Below are positions 52,025-60,524 of a stretch of 64,000 nucleotides of DNA, piece after piece. Source of the DNA: CAYMDP01 sp964389375. Its GTDB lineage: Bacteria > Bdellovibrionota > Bdellovibrionia > Bdellovibrionales > UBA1609. The stretch spans positions 14,551-78,550 of the forward strand of contig CAYMDP010000010.1 in NCBI GenBank assembly GCA_964389375.1, written 5' to 3'. The translations under genes and the position numbers were made by a program. The notes beneath the pieces are model-generated. The model was given only the letters and a program-made list of their open reading frames with translations. It was not told the origin of the DNA and made no database searches. Position 1 is the first letter of the stretch. The number at the start of each line of letters is the position of its first letter.

Positions 52025-52603
52025 TTAAAGGCTCATTAGCTTCAAGGTTTCGGCAACACCCGGATAACCTTGATCAAACCAATGCCACCAAGCTGCGATC
52101 ATGATCAAGTGCCCGGTTAAGATAAAGACATGAGACCACATCTCGAAGCGGTCCGAATTTTTTGAATAGTAGCGGTGCCAATGAAAGGCCTCATCGATCA
52201 CGCTGTACAGAATGCTTAAGAAGATCAAAACCGCTGCGGGGATTTTCATAAACTCTGCGTGGTTATAAGCCAAACAAAGAGCCAGCACCGATGTGATCCC
52301 GGCAAATATAGTCACATGATGAACCAGAGCTTCTGCTTTTTTTAGTTCTTCTTTGTAGCGAGTTCGGTGTCCGATGGTGTCGACAGAAATCGCCGCCACA
52401 AAGATGAAGGTTCCTATCGGAATATTCCAAACATAAGCCGGATAAACGACGCCCCCGAAGTATCCGATCATTACAAAGCCCGTCACGCTGAATAAAAGCC
52501 CCAGCATCAGGCCAACCCAAGCGACGTAAGCCAGCCAATCTTTTTTTGTAAAAAGGCGCACTTGTGAGGTGTACTCAAAGGCTTCTCGAACAAAGGCTGT
52601 CAC
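52025..52603 (-). CDS. His-rich polytopic membrane protein, unknown
   Basis: This 192-residue protein has about five membrane helices (starting near 25, 60, 95, 118 and 165). His residues lie at helix ends or loops: IGHRTRY, LVHHVTI, YNHAEF, DEAFHWHRYY and SHVFILTGHLIMI with a final WWHW. Such clusters recall membrane di-iron oxygenases or desaturases, but the classical HxxxH/HxxHH spacing is not clearly met. Haem or metal binding is another option. It lies between the ABC permease and the glycosyltransferase, beside the carotenoid operon. The function is unassigned. Confidence 0.7.
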   Translation of the reverse strand: MTAFVREAFEYTSQVRLFTKKDWLAYVAWVGLMLGLLFSVTGFVMIGYFGGVVYPAYVWNIPIGTFIFVAAISVDTIGHRTRYKEELKKAEALVHHVTIFAGITSVLALCLAYNHAEFMKIPAAVLIFLSILYSVIDEAFHWHRYYSKNSDRFEMWSHVFILTGHLIMIAAWWHWFDQGYPGVAETLKLMSL

Positions 52604-52694
52604 ATTTTCCTCCTCGGCTTTGCAGATTTATACCAAGTTTGGCTGCGGGCTCCCAAGTTAAAATCCATTTCCCACGGGCCTCTGCTAAGCTGCG

Positions 52695-53429
52695 TTAACG
52701 AAATCTTTCCATCTGATCTTTGCTTATGGCCCAGGTCGCAAGAATCAGAAATACGGCGGTATATCCAAGTAAAGTCCAGGCACTTGGATGCGGAATTTTT
52801 TGATTAAGTACGACAGACCAAAGAACTTCTCCCAAGTGCCGGGTGGGTAATAAATTCGAAAGACCATGCAGACTTTCTGGCAACAGTTGAGGGGGTTTCC
52901 AAAGACCCCCGATAAAGGAAAGCGGCAGATAAACTAAATTTGCCATCGGCAAGGCCGCTTTTTTCGAGACCAGGTAGGCAAAGGCCAGACCCATGAAAGC
53001 AAATGGAATCGAGCAAAGTAAAAGAAGCGCAATAAACTGAAGCCATTGAGCCAGAGACAGCTGTGCAGGGGTCCAAATAAGCGCAACTAAAATCACCAGC
53101 GCCAAGGTAAGGAAGGCGAAGCAGAGTGCGCACAGACTGCGAGCCAGCAGAATCAAATTGGGTGCGAGAGGGAGGCTTCGAAGATAAAGATTCCAAGGCG
53201 AGCTTCGTTCTTCAGCGACGCCTACGCCAAACTGAAAGAAAACGACACCAAAAATTGCAAAACATGAAAATGAGGCCATCAGAATATTCGCGATTTCTTC
53301 GCTATGAGCCTCAGGCACTCCGAAGATTAGAAAAAAACCTGCAGGAAATATTAAGGTCGGAACCAAGTAGCTGGGTTGGCGAAGATGTTCTAAAAGTAAA
53401 GCCCAAGTGTGAATCAACAATAGCTTCAT
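52695..53429 (-). CDS. ABC-2 type transporter permease
   Basis: This 244-residue integral membrane protein has six hydrophobic segments and the overall style of ABC-2 permeases (short N-terminal amphipathic part, PTLIFPAGFFLIFGVPEA, then paired helices). It overlaps the upstream ATPase gene by four bases (ATGA), so the two form one exporter. The substrate is unknown. Confidence 0.87.
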   Translation of the reverse strand: MKLLLIHTWALLLEHLRQPSYLVPTLIFPAGFFLIFGVPEAHSEEIANILMASFSCFAIFGVVFFQFGVGVAEERSSPWNLYLRSLPLAPNLILLARSLCALCFAFLTLALVILVALIWTPAQLSLAQWLQFIALLLLCSIPFAFMGLAFAYLVSKKAALPMANLVYLPLSFIGGLWKPPQLLPESLHGLSNLLPTRHLGEVLWSVVLNQKIPHPSAWTLLGYTAVFLILATWAISKDQMERFR

Positions 53430-54304
53430 GGTGTTTGCTCCAGTGTGAGCTTCAAAAAGGCCTCTTCCAAAGTTGGCGTCTGGATCTCTAAGTCTTGAAA
53501 ATTTTGTTTCAGTCCAACGAGTTCGCGGACATATTCGTCAGGGTCCGTGGTCCAAACTTCAAATTGATCACCGGTTTTAATAAATTCACTTTGGCTTTGT
53601 GTACGAAGATTGTCTGTTGAGGAAAAGCGAACTTTTTTGAGACCTACTTTTTGTTTTGCGGTCTGAATCTCTGAGTCAAAAAGGAGCCGACCTTTTTGCA
53701 GAATAAGGGCGCGATCCGTAAGGAATTCAGCCTCTTCAAAGTGATGCGTGGTCAAAAGCAAACTGACTTCATGTTTCGTAACATAAGACTTAATCAAATG
53801 AAGAAGATTTTTTCTAGACTCAAAGTCTAATCCAGTTGTCGGCTCATCCAATAAAACCAAGCGCGGTCGGCCCGCAAAAGTACAGGCCAGAGCCAGTTTG
53901 CGTTTTTCACCGCCGCTTAGACCTCCGCATTGGCGATTTGAAATCATCTCAAGCTGAAAGAGTTGAATCAGCTCATTAAGCCCTTCAGGGTCTTTGTAGT
54001 GAGATCTGACAAGATAAAGAATTTCTTTCACTTTCAAGTGATCGCTGAATCCTAAATGCTGAGGAGTGAGGCCCAATTGGGAGCGACTTGTTGCATTTCG
54101 GGGATCCTGGCCAAACAGCAAAATCTTTCCTTGATCGGGGCCCCGCAGGCCAGCTGCCATAGAATAAAGCGTGGATTTACCCGCGCCATTTGCACCGAGA
54201 AGTGAAAGGCATTCTCCTTTACTGATTTGAAATGAGATTTTGTCTAAGACTCGCCTGGAGCCAAAGTTCTTCGTCACTTCATTAAATTGGAGTTCAGCCA
54301 TCAA
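53426..54304 (-). CDS. ABC transporter ATP-binding protein
   Basis: This 292-residue ATPase has Walker A GANGAGKST (about 38-46), signature LSGGEKRKLALA (about 129), Walker B LVLLDEPTTGLD and switch His TTHH. The C-terminal 75 residues form the extra domain common in exporter ATPases of the ABC-2 type (DrrA/CcmA-like). With the permease it probably exports a lipid, pigment derivative or drug. It diverges from the crt operon across 76 bases. Confidence 0.92.
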   Translation of the reverse strand: MMAELQFNEVTKNFGSRRVLDKISFQISKGECLSLLGANGAGKSTLYSMAAGLRGPDQGKILLFGQDPRNATSRSQLGLTPQHLGFSDHLKVKEILYLVRSHYKDPEGLNELIQLFQLEMISNRQCGGLSGGEKRKLALACTFAGRPRLVLLDEPTTGLDFESRKNLLHLIKSYVTKHEVSLLLTTHHFEEAEFLTDRALILQKGRLLFDSEIQTAKQKVGLKKVRFSSTDNLRTQSQSEFIKTGDQFEVWTTDPDEYVRELVGLKQNFQDLEIQTPTLEEAFLKLTLEQTP

Positions 54305-54338
54305 TTATTCACCGCATTATTATGCTGGATCGGTTTGA

Positions 54339-54348
54339 GCTCGCGAGC
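54339..54348. promoter_or_regulatory. Perfect palindrome in the crt/ABC divergent region
   Basis: GCTCGCGAGC is a perfect 10-bp palindrome in the middle of the 76-base region between the ABC ATPase and crtE. It could be an operator for a dimeric regulator acting on both units. No regulator gene is adjacent and no match to a known light-regulator site is claimed. Confidence 0.35.
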
Positions 54349-54380
54349 CTATTCAATCCCCGTGAGACTTACAATATATT

Positions 54381-55460
54381 TTGAAATCTGCCCCCGAAGC
54401 CGTTAAGGTTCTCGGGTTAAATCGAAATTTCGAGGGGTTCTTTTTGCTTCAAAATTTAGAGCACTTTCCTAAAGAAGAGGCCTTGCCTCTGGTGGAAAGT
54501 TTTATGCAGCAATTAATTTTGAAAGATGGCCCGGGCCCCCTGGCCGCGATGCTTCTGGAGCATCTTTCAAGCGGAGGTCGACGTTTGCGGGCTCATCTGT
54601 CGCTCGCCGTCTTCCGCAGTTTAAATTGCGATATTCAATCTGTCCTTCCTTGGGCTGCGGCTTGTGAACTTCTGCATAATGCCACTTTAATTCATGATGA
54701 TATTCAAGATGGGGATCTCATCCGGCGAGGGCAAAAGACTTTGTGGGCTCGTCACGGGATTGCTCAGGCCATAAATGCGGGCGATCAAATGTTGATTCTT
54801 CCCTTTCGCGCCTTGTGCGAGCTGAAGGCCTCTTCAGATTTAAAACTTCTTCTTAACGAGGAACTGGCTCAGTGTGCGTCTCGTGTTGTTCAAGGCCAGA
54901 CTGAAGAGTTTCATCTTAAGAGTGAAATAGATCAGCCGAATTTATGGGACCGCTATTTAAAGGTGATTGATTGTAAAACCGCGGCCTTATTTGGTAGCCC
55001 AGTGTTTGGGGCTCTTTTGCTCGCTGGAGAAAGTCCAGAGGAGGCTAAAAAAGCAAAATTTGTTTTTGGGCGGCTTGGACGTGCCTTTCAGTTGGTTGAC
55101 GATCTAGTCGACCTAAAGGGGCGTAAAAAGGGTCGAAGAGCGGGTGATGATTTGCGTGAGGGAAAAGTCTCAAGCCCCTTGGTGAAGTATCTCGAAATTC
55201 GTCATGAAAAAAAACAAGACATCAAAACTTTGATTCATCAAAATCGTGGCGAAAAAAATGAAGAAGTGGTGCAAAAGATTTTGTGGGAAATGGACGAGCT
55301 TGGACTGTCACAGTTAATTGAAGTCGAGGTCCAGTTATTATTAGAATCCTTTCAGTCGGAAATTTCGGTCATCTCGGGAGGAAGGCTTTCTGAAATTGCG
55401 AATCAAATTTGCAAAAAAATTCTTCAACCTTTAAGTGAATCGAAGGTGATCTATGTCTAA
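54381..55460 (+). CDS. crtE: Polyprenyl (geranylgeranyl) diphosphate synthase CrtE
   Basis: This is a 359-residue trans-isoprenyl diphosphate synthase. The first Asp-rich motif is LIHDDIQD (about 114-121) and the second FQLVDDLVD (about 235-243); SSGGRRLRAHLSL (about 65-77) corresponds to GGKRLRP. Short FPP/GGPP-type products are expected, and position before crtI/crtB implies GGPP. The start is a TTG with no clear ribosome-binding site. The roughly 60 residues before GGRRLR are longer than usual, so the start is uncertain. The 3' end overlaps crtI by 8 bases. Confidence 0.9.
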   Translation: MKSAPEAVKVLGLNRNFEGFFLLQNLEHFPKEEALPLVESFMQQLILKDGPGPLAAMLLEHLSSGGRRLRAHLSLAVFRSLNCDIQSVLPWAAACELLHNATLIHDDIQDGDLIRRGQKTLWARHGIAQAINAGDQMLILPFRALCELKASSDLKLLLNEELAQCASRVVQGQTEEFHLKSEIDQPNLWDRYLKVIDCKTAALFGSPVFGALLLAGESPEEAKKAKFVFGRLGRAFQLVDDLVDLKGRKKGRRAGDDLREGKVSSPLVKYLEIRHEKKQDIKTLIHQNRGEKNEEVVQKILWEMDELGLSQLIEVEVQLLLESFQSEISVISGGRLSEIANQICKKILQPLSESKVIYV

Positions 55461-56997
55461 GTCAGATCTTCCTGTGATTGTTATTGGATCAGGTTTTGGT
55501 GGGATGGCTTCCGCGGTCCGCATGAGAGCAAAGGGTTATAAAGTAATCCTTCTTGAAGCCCATAATCAACTCGGGGGAAGAGCCGCTGTTTTTAAGCAAG
55601 ACGGCTTTACTTTTGATGCCGGTCCAACCGTTATCACGGCTCCTTATTTAATCGCAGAACTTTTTGAAATGCTCGGTGAGGACCCTAAGGATTTTTACGA
55701 GCTGATGCCCGTCGATCCCTTCTACCGAATTCTTTACCCTGATGGATCTCAGTTTGATTATGTCGGAGATGAAGATCGGCTGATCGAAAATATTCGAAAG
55801 CTTAGCCCCGAAGATGTAGAGGGTTACAAAAAATTAGCTGAACACTCGAGTCGAATCTTTGATGTAGGTTATACCCAGCTTGCAGATCAGCCCTTCCTTC
55901 GGGTTTCAGATATGCTTCGTGTGTTGCCGGATATGCTAAAGCTTGAAAACTATAAAACGGTTTATGCATTGGTCTCTAAGTACATTAAGGACGAACGGCT
56001 CAGGCAGGCCTTTAGCTTTGAGCCCCTTTTGGTGGGTGGGAATCCATTTCAGATCACCTCAATTTATCTTTTAATCCATTGGCTCGAAAGAAAGTGGGGT
56101 GTCCACTTTGTTAAGGGTGGAACCACAGCCTTGGTTGAAGCCTTTGGACTTTTGATGCAAAAACACAATATCGGAGTTCGACTGAATACAAAGGTCTCTA
56201 GGATTGATGTTGAAGAGGGTAAAGTGCGGGGAGTCGTGACGGACTCTGGAGAGCGCATCGCTTGCCAGATGGTGATCTCAAATGCGGATCCAATTAAAGT
56301 TTATTCTGAGATGGTGGATAAAAAATTTCGTAAAAAAAATACGGACCGCTCGCTTAAGAATAAAAGAAGCTCGATGGGTCTATTCGTCGCTTATTTTGGA
56401 ACAAAGAAAACTTACCCAGAGCTTGCGCACCACACGATAGTTCTTGGGCCTCGGTACAAAGGGCTGTTACATGATATTTTTAACAAGAAGGTCCTTGCCG
56501 ATGACTTTAGCCTTTATCTTCATGCACCCACTCGTTCGGATGCAAGCATGGCTCCTGAGGGGCATGAGTGCTTTTATGTTCTTTCTCCGGTCCCAAACAA
56601 TCAAAGTGGATTAAATTGGTCTGAAATTGGGGATGCTTACTGCGACAAAATTTTGTCAGCACTCGAAGATAAACTTCTGCCTGGCTTAAGGGAAAACTTG
56701 GTGACGAAGCATTTTGTGACTCCGGATTATTTTGAAAAGACTTTGCACAGCGCAAGGGGAGCGGGCTTTGGAATTGAGCCCTGTTTTACTCAGTCGGCCT
56801 ATTTTCGCTTTCATAATAAGTCGGAAGATATTGAGGGCTTATATTTTGTAGGGGCCAGCACTCATCCCGGAGCCGGTGTTCCAGGAGTTTTATCTTCAGC
56901 AAAAGTTTTAGAGAGATTGATTCCTGATTTGGATCGAAGACGACCTTTACCGATTGTGCAGAATGCGATGCCACGTGATTTGGAGGCCCCGCTGTGA
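55453..56997 (+). CDS. crtI: Phytoene desaturase CrtI
   Basis: This 514-residue FAD enzyme has the N-terminal dinucleotide fold VIVIGSGFGGMASAVRMRAK and LGGRAAVFKQDGFTFDAGPT. The C-terminal CrtI signature reads LYFVGASTHPGAGVPGVLSS (about 472-491). It desaturates phytoene stepwise towards lycopene; the number of steps cannot be read from sequence. It overlaps crtE and crtB by a few bases, consistent with one operon. Confidence 0.94.
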   Translation: MSKSDLPVIVIGSGFGGMASAVRMRAKGYKVILLEAHNQLGGRAAVFKQDGFTFDAGPTVITAPYLIAELFEMLGEDPKDFYELMPVDPFYRILYPDGSQFDYVGDEDRLIENIRKLSPEDVEGYKKLAEHSSRIFDVGYTQLADQPFLRVSDMLRVLPDMLKLENYKTVYALVSKYIKDERLRQAFSFEPLLVGGNPFQITSIYLLIHWLERKWGVHFVKGGTTALVEAFGLLMQKHNIGVRLNTKVSRIDVEEGKVRGVVTDSGERIACQMVISNADPIKVYSEMVDKKFRKKNTDRSLKNKRSSMGLFVAYFGTKKTYPELAHHTIVLGPRYKGLLHDIFNKKVLADDFSLYLHAPTRSDASMAPEGHECFYVLSPVPNNQSGLNWSEIGDAYCDKILSALEDKLLPGLRENLVTKHFVTPDYFEKTLHSARGAGFGIEPCFTQSAYFRFHNKSEDIEGLYFVGASTHPGAGVPGVLSSAKVLERLIPDLDRRRPLPIVQNAMPRDLEAPL

Positions 56998-57866
56998 AGG
57001 CGGAGCTGCAAAAATCCCTTAAACCAAATCCCGCAATGGCCCAGCATGCGAAGTCCTTTTCGTGGGCTTCTTTCTTTTTTTCTTCAGAAGTTTTCTACGA
57101 TGTTTGTGCGCTTTATCTTTTTTGCAGAACGGTCGATGACATTGCAGATAAAGAAGAGCCATCTCGGGCAAGGGGGCGGCTGAATGACTTAAAAGAGAAG
57201 CTGTCTCAATTTCATCCCGAGGATAAATTTACGGACCAAAGCCTTCACAATTTGCATCGACTTCATTTTGAAAAAGGCCTACCTCTTGCCCAGGCTGTCG
57301 AATTGATTGACGGGGCACTGAGTGACCTGGATCGCAGTCGTGTCGCAGATGAAGCTGAATTCTTGCATTACTGCTACCAAGTCGCAGGGACTGTAGGTTT
57401 GATGATGTGTCCTTTGATTGGAGTTCGTGATCCGATGGCGGCTGAGCACGCGAAGAGTCTTGGCATTGCCATGCAAATGACCAATATTTGTAGAGACGTC
57501 AAAGAAGATGCCGAGATGGGCCGAGTGTATTTGCCCGAAACATGGTTAAGTGAAGTCGGTCTAAGTTCTGAGCAAGTATTAAATGGACAGGCGGATTCGG
57601 CAAAGCTTTCAAAGGTGGTGTGCCGAGCCCTTTCCTTGGCCGATCAGTACTACCGCCATGCGGATCGTGGGATGGTCTTTATTCCTTTTCGTCCACGTTT
57701 AAGTATTGTGGTGGCGAGCCGAATTTATAGAGCCATTGGTTTAGAGCTGCAAAAACGTCGATTTAACCCAATGTTAGGACGAGTTTTTGTAAGCCCCTAT
57801 AAAAAAATAATTTGGTCACTAAAAGCAGTTTGGGCGGCCGTGTTTGCTGGCGCAATAAAGGGCTAG
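56994..57866 (+). CDS. crtB: Phytoene synthase CrtB
   Basis: This 290-residue squalene/phytoene synthase family enzyme condenses two GGPP to phytoene. The two Asp-rich motifs are YLFCRTVDDIADKEE (about 43-57) and NICRDVKEDAEMGRVYLPE (about 163-181), and AKSFSWASFFF is typical of the N-terminus. It starts with GTG overlapping the crtI stop (GTGA) and is followed by the cyclase gene after three bases. Confidence 0.94.
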   Translation: MKAELQKSLKPNPAMAQHAKSFSWASFFFSSEVFYDVCALYLFCRTVDDIADKEEPSRARGRLNDLKEKLSQFHPEDKFTDQSLHNLHRLHFEKGLPLAQAVELIDGALSDLDRSRVADEAEFLHYCYQVAGTVGLMMCPLIGVRDPMAAEHAKSLGIAMQMTNICRDVKEDAEMGRVYLPETWLSEVGLSSEQVLNGQADSAKLSKVVCRALSLADQYYRHADRGMVFIPFRPRLSIVVASRIYRAIGLELQKRRFNPMLGRVFVSPYKKIIWSLKAVWAAVFAGAIKG

Positions 57867-57869
57867 TCG

Positions 57870-58622
57870 ATGACCTATATGCAGTTTCATTTTATCTTTA
57901 CCTTGCCTCTGATGAGCTTATTTCTGTTTTTGTCCATTAAGAAATATCCAACAGAATTTAAACCCTACGCTTTGGGGATGGCCCTACTTTCGGTTTTGGC
58001 TCTGGTCTACACCACTCCCTGGGATAATTACATCGTCGCAAAGGGGGTTTGGTCCTATCCCCCGGACAGAGTTCTTCTAGTCATCGGATATGTCCCCTTC
58101 GAAGAGTATCTGTTTTTCTTGATTCAAACTTGGTTGTCGGGATCCTTCTTTTTTTTACTGACCAGAAAATTTCCAGAAAAATTTGTCGCAAAAAGATCTT
58201 GGGCCTTAAATATATCTGCTGGAGTTTTTTCTCTTCTTCTTTGCGGCACTGGGGTTTACTTCCTGTTTTCGGATTCAACATTTTATCTAGGGATGATTTT
58301 ATCTTGGGTGGCTCCTGTTTGGGGTCTTCAGTGGGTCTATGCTTTGGATCATCTGGTGCGTAACATAAAAATTGTTTTTGGATCAATTCTGATGCTTTCA
58401 GTTTACCTTTCGGTTGCAGATAAAATTGCAATCTCGAGTGAGATTTGGACGATCTCAGATCAATTTACGACTGGAATTCAGCTTTTTGGTCTTCCCATGG
58501 AAGAAGCACTGTTCTTTTTTGCCACAAATGTAATGGTCATTCAGGGCCTAAGCTTATTTGTTGCAGGCCCCAGATACTGGCCCTTTAGGGCTTTTCCACG
58601 TGTGATGTCGCGCGTTTTTTAG
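57870..58622 (+). CDS. Lycopene cyclase, fused CrtYc-CrtYd type
   Basis: This 250-residue membrane protein has six to seven helices made of two homologous halves. The first has PWDNYIVAKGVWSYPPDRV and GYVPFEEYLFFLIQ (about 50-88). The second has EIWTISDQFTTGIQLFGLPMEEALFFFATN (about 190-220). This duplicated pattern is that of heterodimeric CrtYc/CrtYd cyclases joined in one chain, as in archaeal and some bacterial enzymes. It forms ionone rings on lycopene, giving gamma- or beta-carotene. The PxEE motifs, thought to be catalytic, are present in both halves. Confidence 0.9.
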   Translation: MTYMQFHFIFTLPLMSLFLFLSIKKYPTEFKPYALGMALLSVLALVYTTPWDNYIVAKGVWSYPPDRVLLVIGYVPFEEYLFFLIQTWLSGSFFFLLTRKFPEKFVAKRSWALNISAGVFSLLLCGTGVYFLFSDSTFYLGMILSWVAPVWGLQWVYALDHLVRNIKIVFGSILMLSVYLSVADKIAISSEIWTISDQFTTGIQLFGLPMEEALFFFATNVMVIQGLSLFVAGPRYWPFRAFPRVMSRVF

Positions 58623-58677
58623 GCTTAGCTGTTTACCTGACTTAAGCCTATGCTAATCTTTAAAACTTGGGGGAATT

Positions 58678-59217
58678 ATGAAAACTCTTTTAACTGTTCT
58701 TGGAGTGCTTATGTCTTTAACTCTATCTTATGCTGAAGCGGATATCTTCTCTGTTCCCTTAAAAAATATTGATGGTGAAGCCGATAGCCTTGCAAAGTAC
58801 AAAGGTAAAGTGATGCTGGTAGCAAATACAGCCTCCGAGTGTGGATACACTCGTCAGTATGCGGGCCTTCAAAAAGTGTATGATCAATTTAAAGATCAAG
58901 GTTTTGTGGTTTTAGGTTTTCCGAGCAATGACTTTGGTGGCCAAGAGCCTGGGCAAAACAAGGATATAAAAAAGTTTTGTCAGTTAAACTATGGGGTGAA
59001 TTTTCCGCTTTTTGAAAAGGGTCCTGTAAAGGGTGAAGAAAAACAGAAGCTTTTTGCAGAGCTATTGAAATTGTCCTCAGACAAGTCAGAGATTAAGTGG
59101 AACTTCGAAAAGTTTTTGATCGGCAAAGATGGCAAACTAAAAAAACGCTTTTCTTCAAAAGATGAGCCTGAAGACATCGCCAAGTTTGTTGCAGAGGAAT
59201 TAAAAGCTGCAAAATGA
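58678..59217 (+). CDS. Exported glutathione peroxidase-family protein
   Basis: This 179-residue protein has a signal peptide (about 1-20, ending SYAEA), so it should act in the periplasm. The peroxidatic Cys is in NTASECGYTRQY (about 54-65), with FPSNDFGGQEPG and KWNFEKFLI completing the Gpx tetrad (Cys, Gln, Trp, Asn). It is a Cys-type enzyme, likely thioredoxin-dependent. It lies 56 bases after the cyclase gene and overlaps phr by ATGA. Confidence 0.92.
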   Translation: MKTLLTVLGVLMSLTLSYAEADIFSVPLKNIDGEADSLAKYKGKVMLVANTASECGYTRQYAGLQKVYDQFKDQGFVVLGFPSNDFGGQEPGQNKDIKKFCQLNYGVNFPLFEKGPVKGEEKQKLFAELLKLSSDKSEIKWNFEKFLIGKDGKLKKRFSSKDEPEDIAKFVAEELKAAK

Positions 59218-60524
59218 AGCCTCGCATTCGAATCTTTTGGTTTAGACGAGACCTTCGCCTTCACGACAATCATGGGCTTTATCAGGCCTTAAAGTCGGAG
59301 CTGCCTGTCCTTGGCCTTTTTATCTTTGATTCCGCAATTTTAAAAAAACTTGAAGACAAAGATGATGCGCGAGTCACTTTTATTCATTCCGAGCTCTTCA
59401 GCATCAATCAACAACTTCACGAGCTGGGAAGTAGCCTTCGAGTCGAGCATGGTGTGGTCCTTGATATTTGGAAAAAGCTTTGCGCTGAGTTTGAGATTGA
59501 TTCGGTCTTTACGAACCATGACTACGAAGCTTATGCCATTGAGCGAGATTTAAAGGTCGAAAAATTTTTATTAAGCCAGGGAGCAGAGTTTAAATCTTTT
59601 AAAGATCAAGTGATCTTCGAAAAAGATGAGGTCTTAAAAGACGATGGCAGTCCTTACACGGTCTACACACCTTACAGTAAAAAATGGAAGGCCCTAAATC
59701 TTAAACATCCGATAAAAATCTACCCCTCAGAGAAAGAGACAAAGAATTGGTTTAAGGCTAAAAAAATGGACATTCTAAGTTTAGAGTCCATAGGCTTTAA
59801 ACCAAGCTCGATTGAAATTCCAAAAAAGACCGTCTCGAAGTCACTTTTATCCGCCTATAAAAAATCTAGAGATTTTCCGGCACTCGAGGGGACTTCTGGT
59901 CTAGGACTTCATTTTCGTTTTGGCACAATCAGTATTCGTAAGGCCGTTCAGACCGCAACAAAAGAGTCCGAGACTTGGTTAAACGAATTAATTTGGCGCG
60001 AATTCTTTATGATGATTCTTTTTCATTTTCCCGAAAGTGCAGGTCAGCCCTTTAAATCCAAATACGCGGCCATTCCTTGGCGAGATGACGAAGCTTCTTT
60101 TAAAACTTGGTGTGAAGGGCAAACGGGTTATCCAATTGTGGATGCGGGCATGAGACAGTTGAATCAAACGGGTTGGATGCACAACCGAGTTCGTATGATT
60201 GTCGCAAGCTTTTTAACAAAGCACCTTTTGATCGATTGGCGAAAAGGTGAGCGCTATTTCGCTCGAAAGCTTTTGGATTATGAACTAGCTTCGAATGTAG
60301 GCAACTGGCAGTGGGCTGCGGGTTGTGGTTGTGATGCCGCCCCCTATTTTAGGGTCTTTAATCCGATGACTCAGGTCGAGAAATTTGATTCTAAAGAAGA
60401 GTATCTTGATCGTTGGGTCCCCGAGCGCCATAGTTCTAAGTACCCGGCTCCGATGATCGAGCATAAAATCGGACGAGAAAGAGCGCTTCGAGTTTTTGCT
60501 GAAGCCCTAAAGGAGAAATCATGA
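59214..60524 (+). CDS. phr: Deoxyribodipyrimidine photolyase
   Basis: This 436-residue class I CPD photolyase/cryptochrome-family enzyme has an N-terminal alpha/beta antenna domain (WFRRDLRLHDNHGL at about 9-22) and a C-terminal FAD domain. The FAD domain contains TSGLGLHFRFGTISIR, ELIWREFFMMILFHFPE, GMRQLNQTGWMHNRVRM and the LDYELASNVGNWQWAAGCGCD stretch (about 345-365). It repairs cyclobutane pyrimidine dimers with blue light. It overlaps genes on both sides by four bases, so it is translated in a chain from gpx to the SDR gene. Confidence 0.95.
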   Translation: MKPRIRIFWFRRDLRLHDNHGLYQALKSELPVLGLFIFDSAILKKLEDKDDARVTFIHSELFSINQQLHELGSSLRVEHGVVLDIWKKLCAEFEIDSVFTNHDYEAYAIERDLKVEKFLLSQGAEFKSFKDQVIFEKDEVLKDDGSPYTVYTPYSKKWKALNLKHPIKIYPSEKETKNWFKAKKMDILSLESIGFKPSSIEIPKKTVSKSLLSAYKKSRDFPALEGTSGLGLHFRFGTISIRKAVQTATKESETWLNELIWREFFMMILFHFPESAGQPFKSKYAAIPWRDDEASFKTWCEGQTGYPIVDAGMRQLNQTGWMHNRVRMIVASFLTKHLLIDWRKGERYFARKLLDYELASNVGNWQWAAGCGCDAAPYFRVFNPMTQVEKFDSKEEYLDRWVPERHSSKYPAPMIEHKIGRERALRVFAEALKEKS

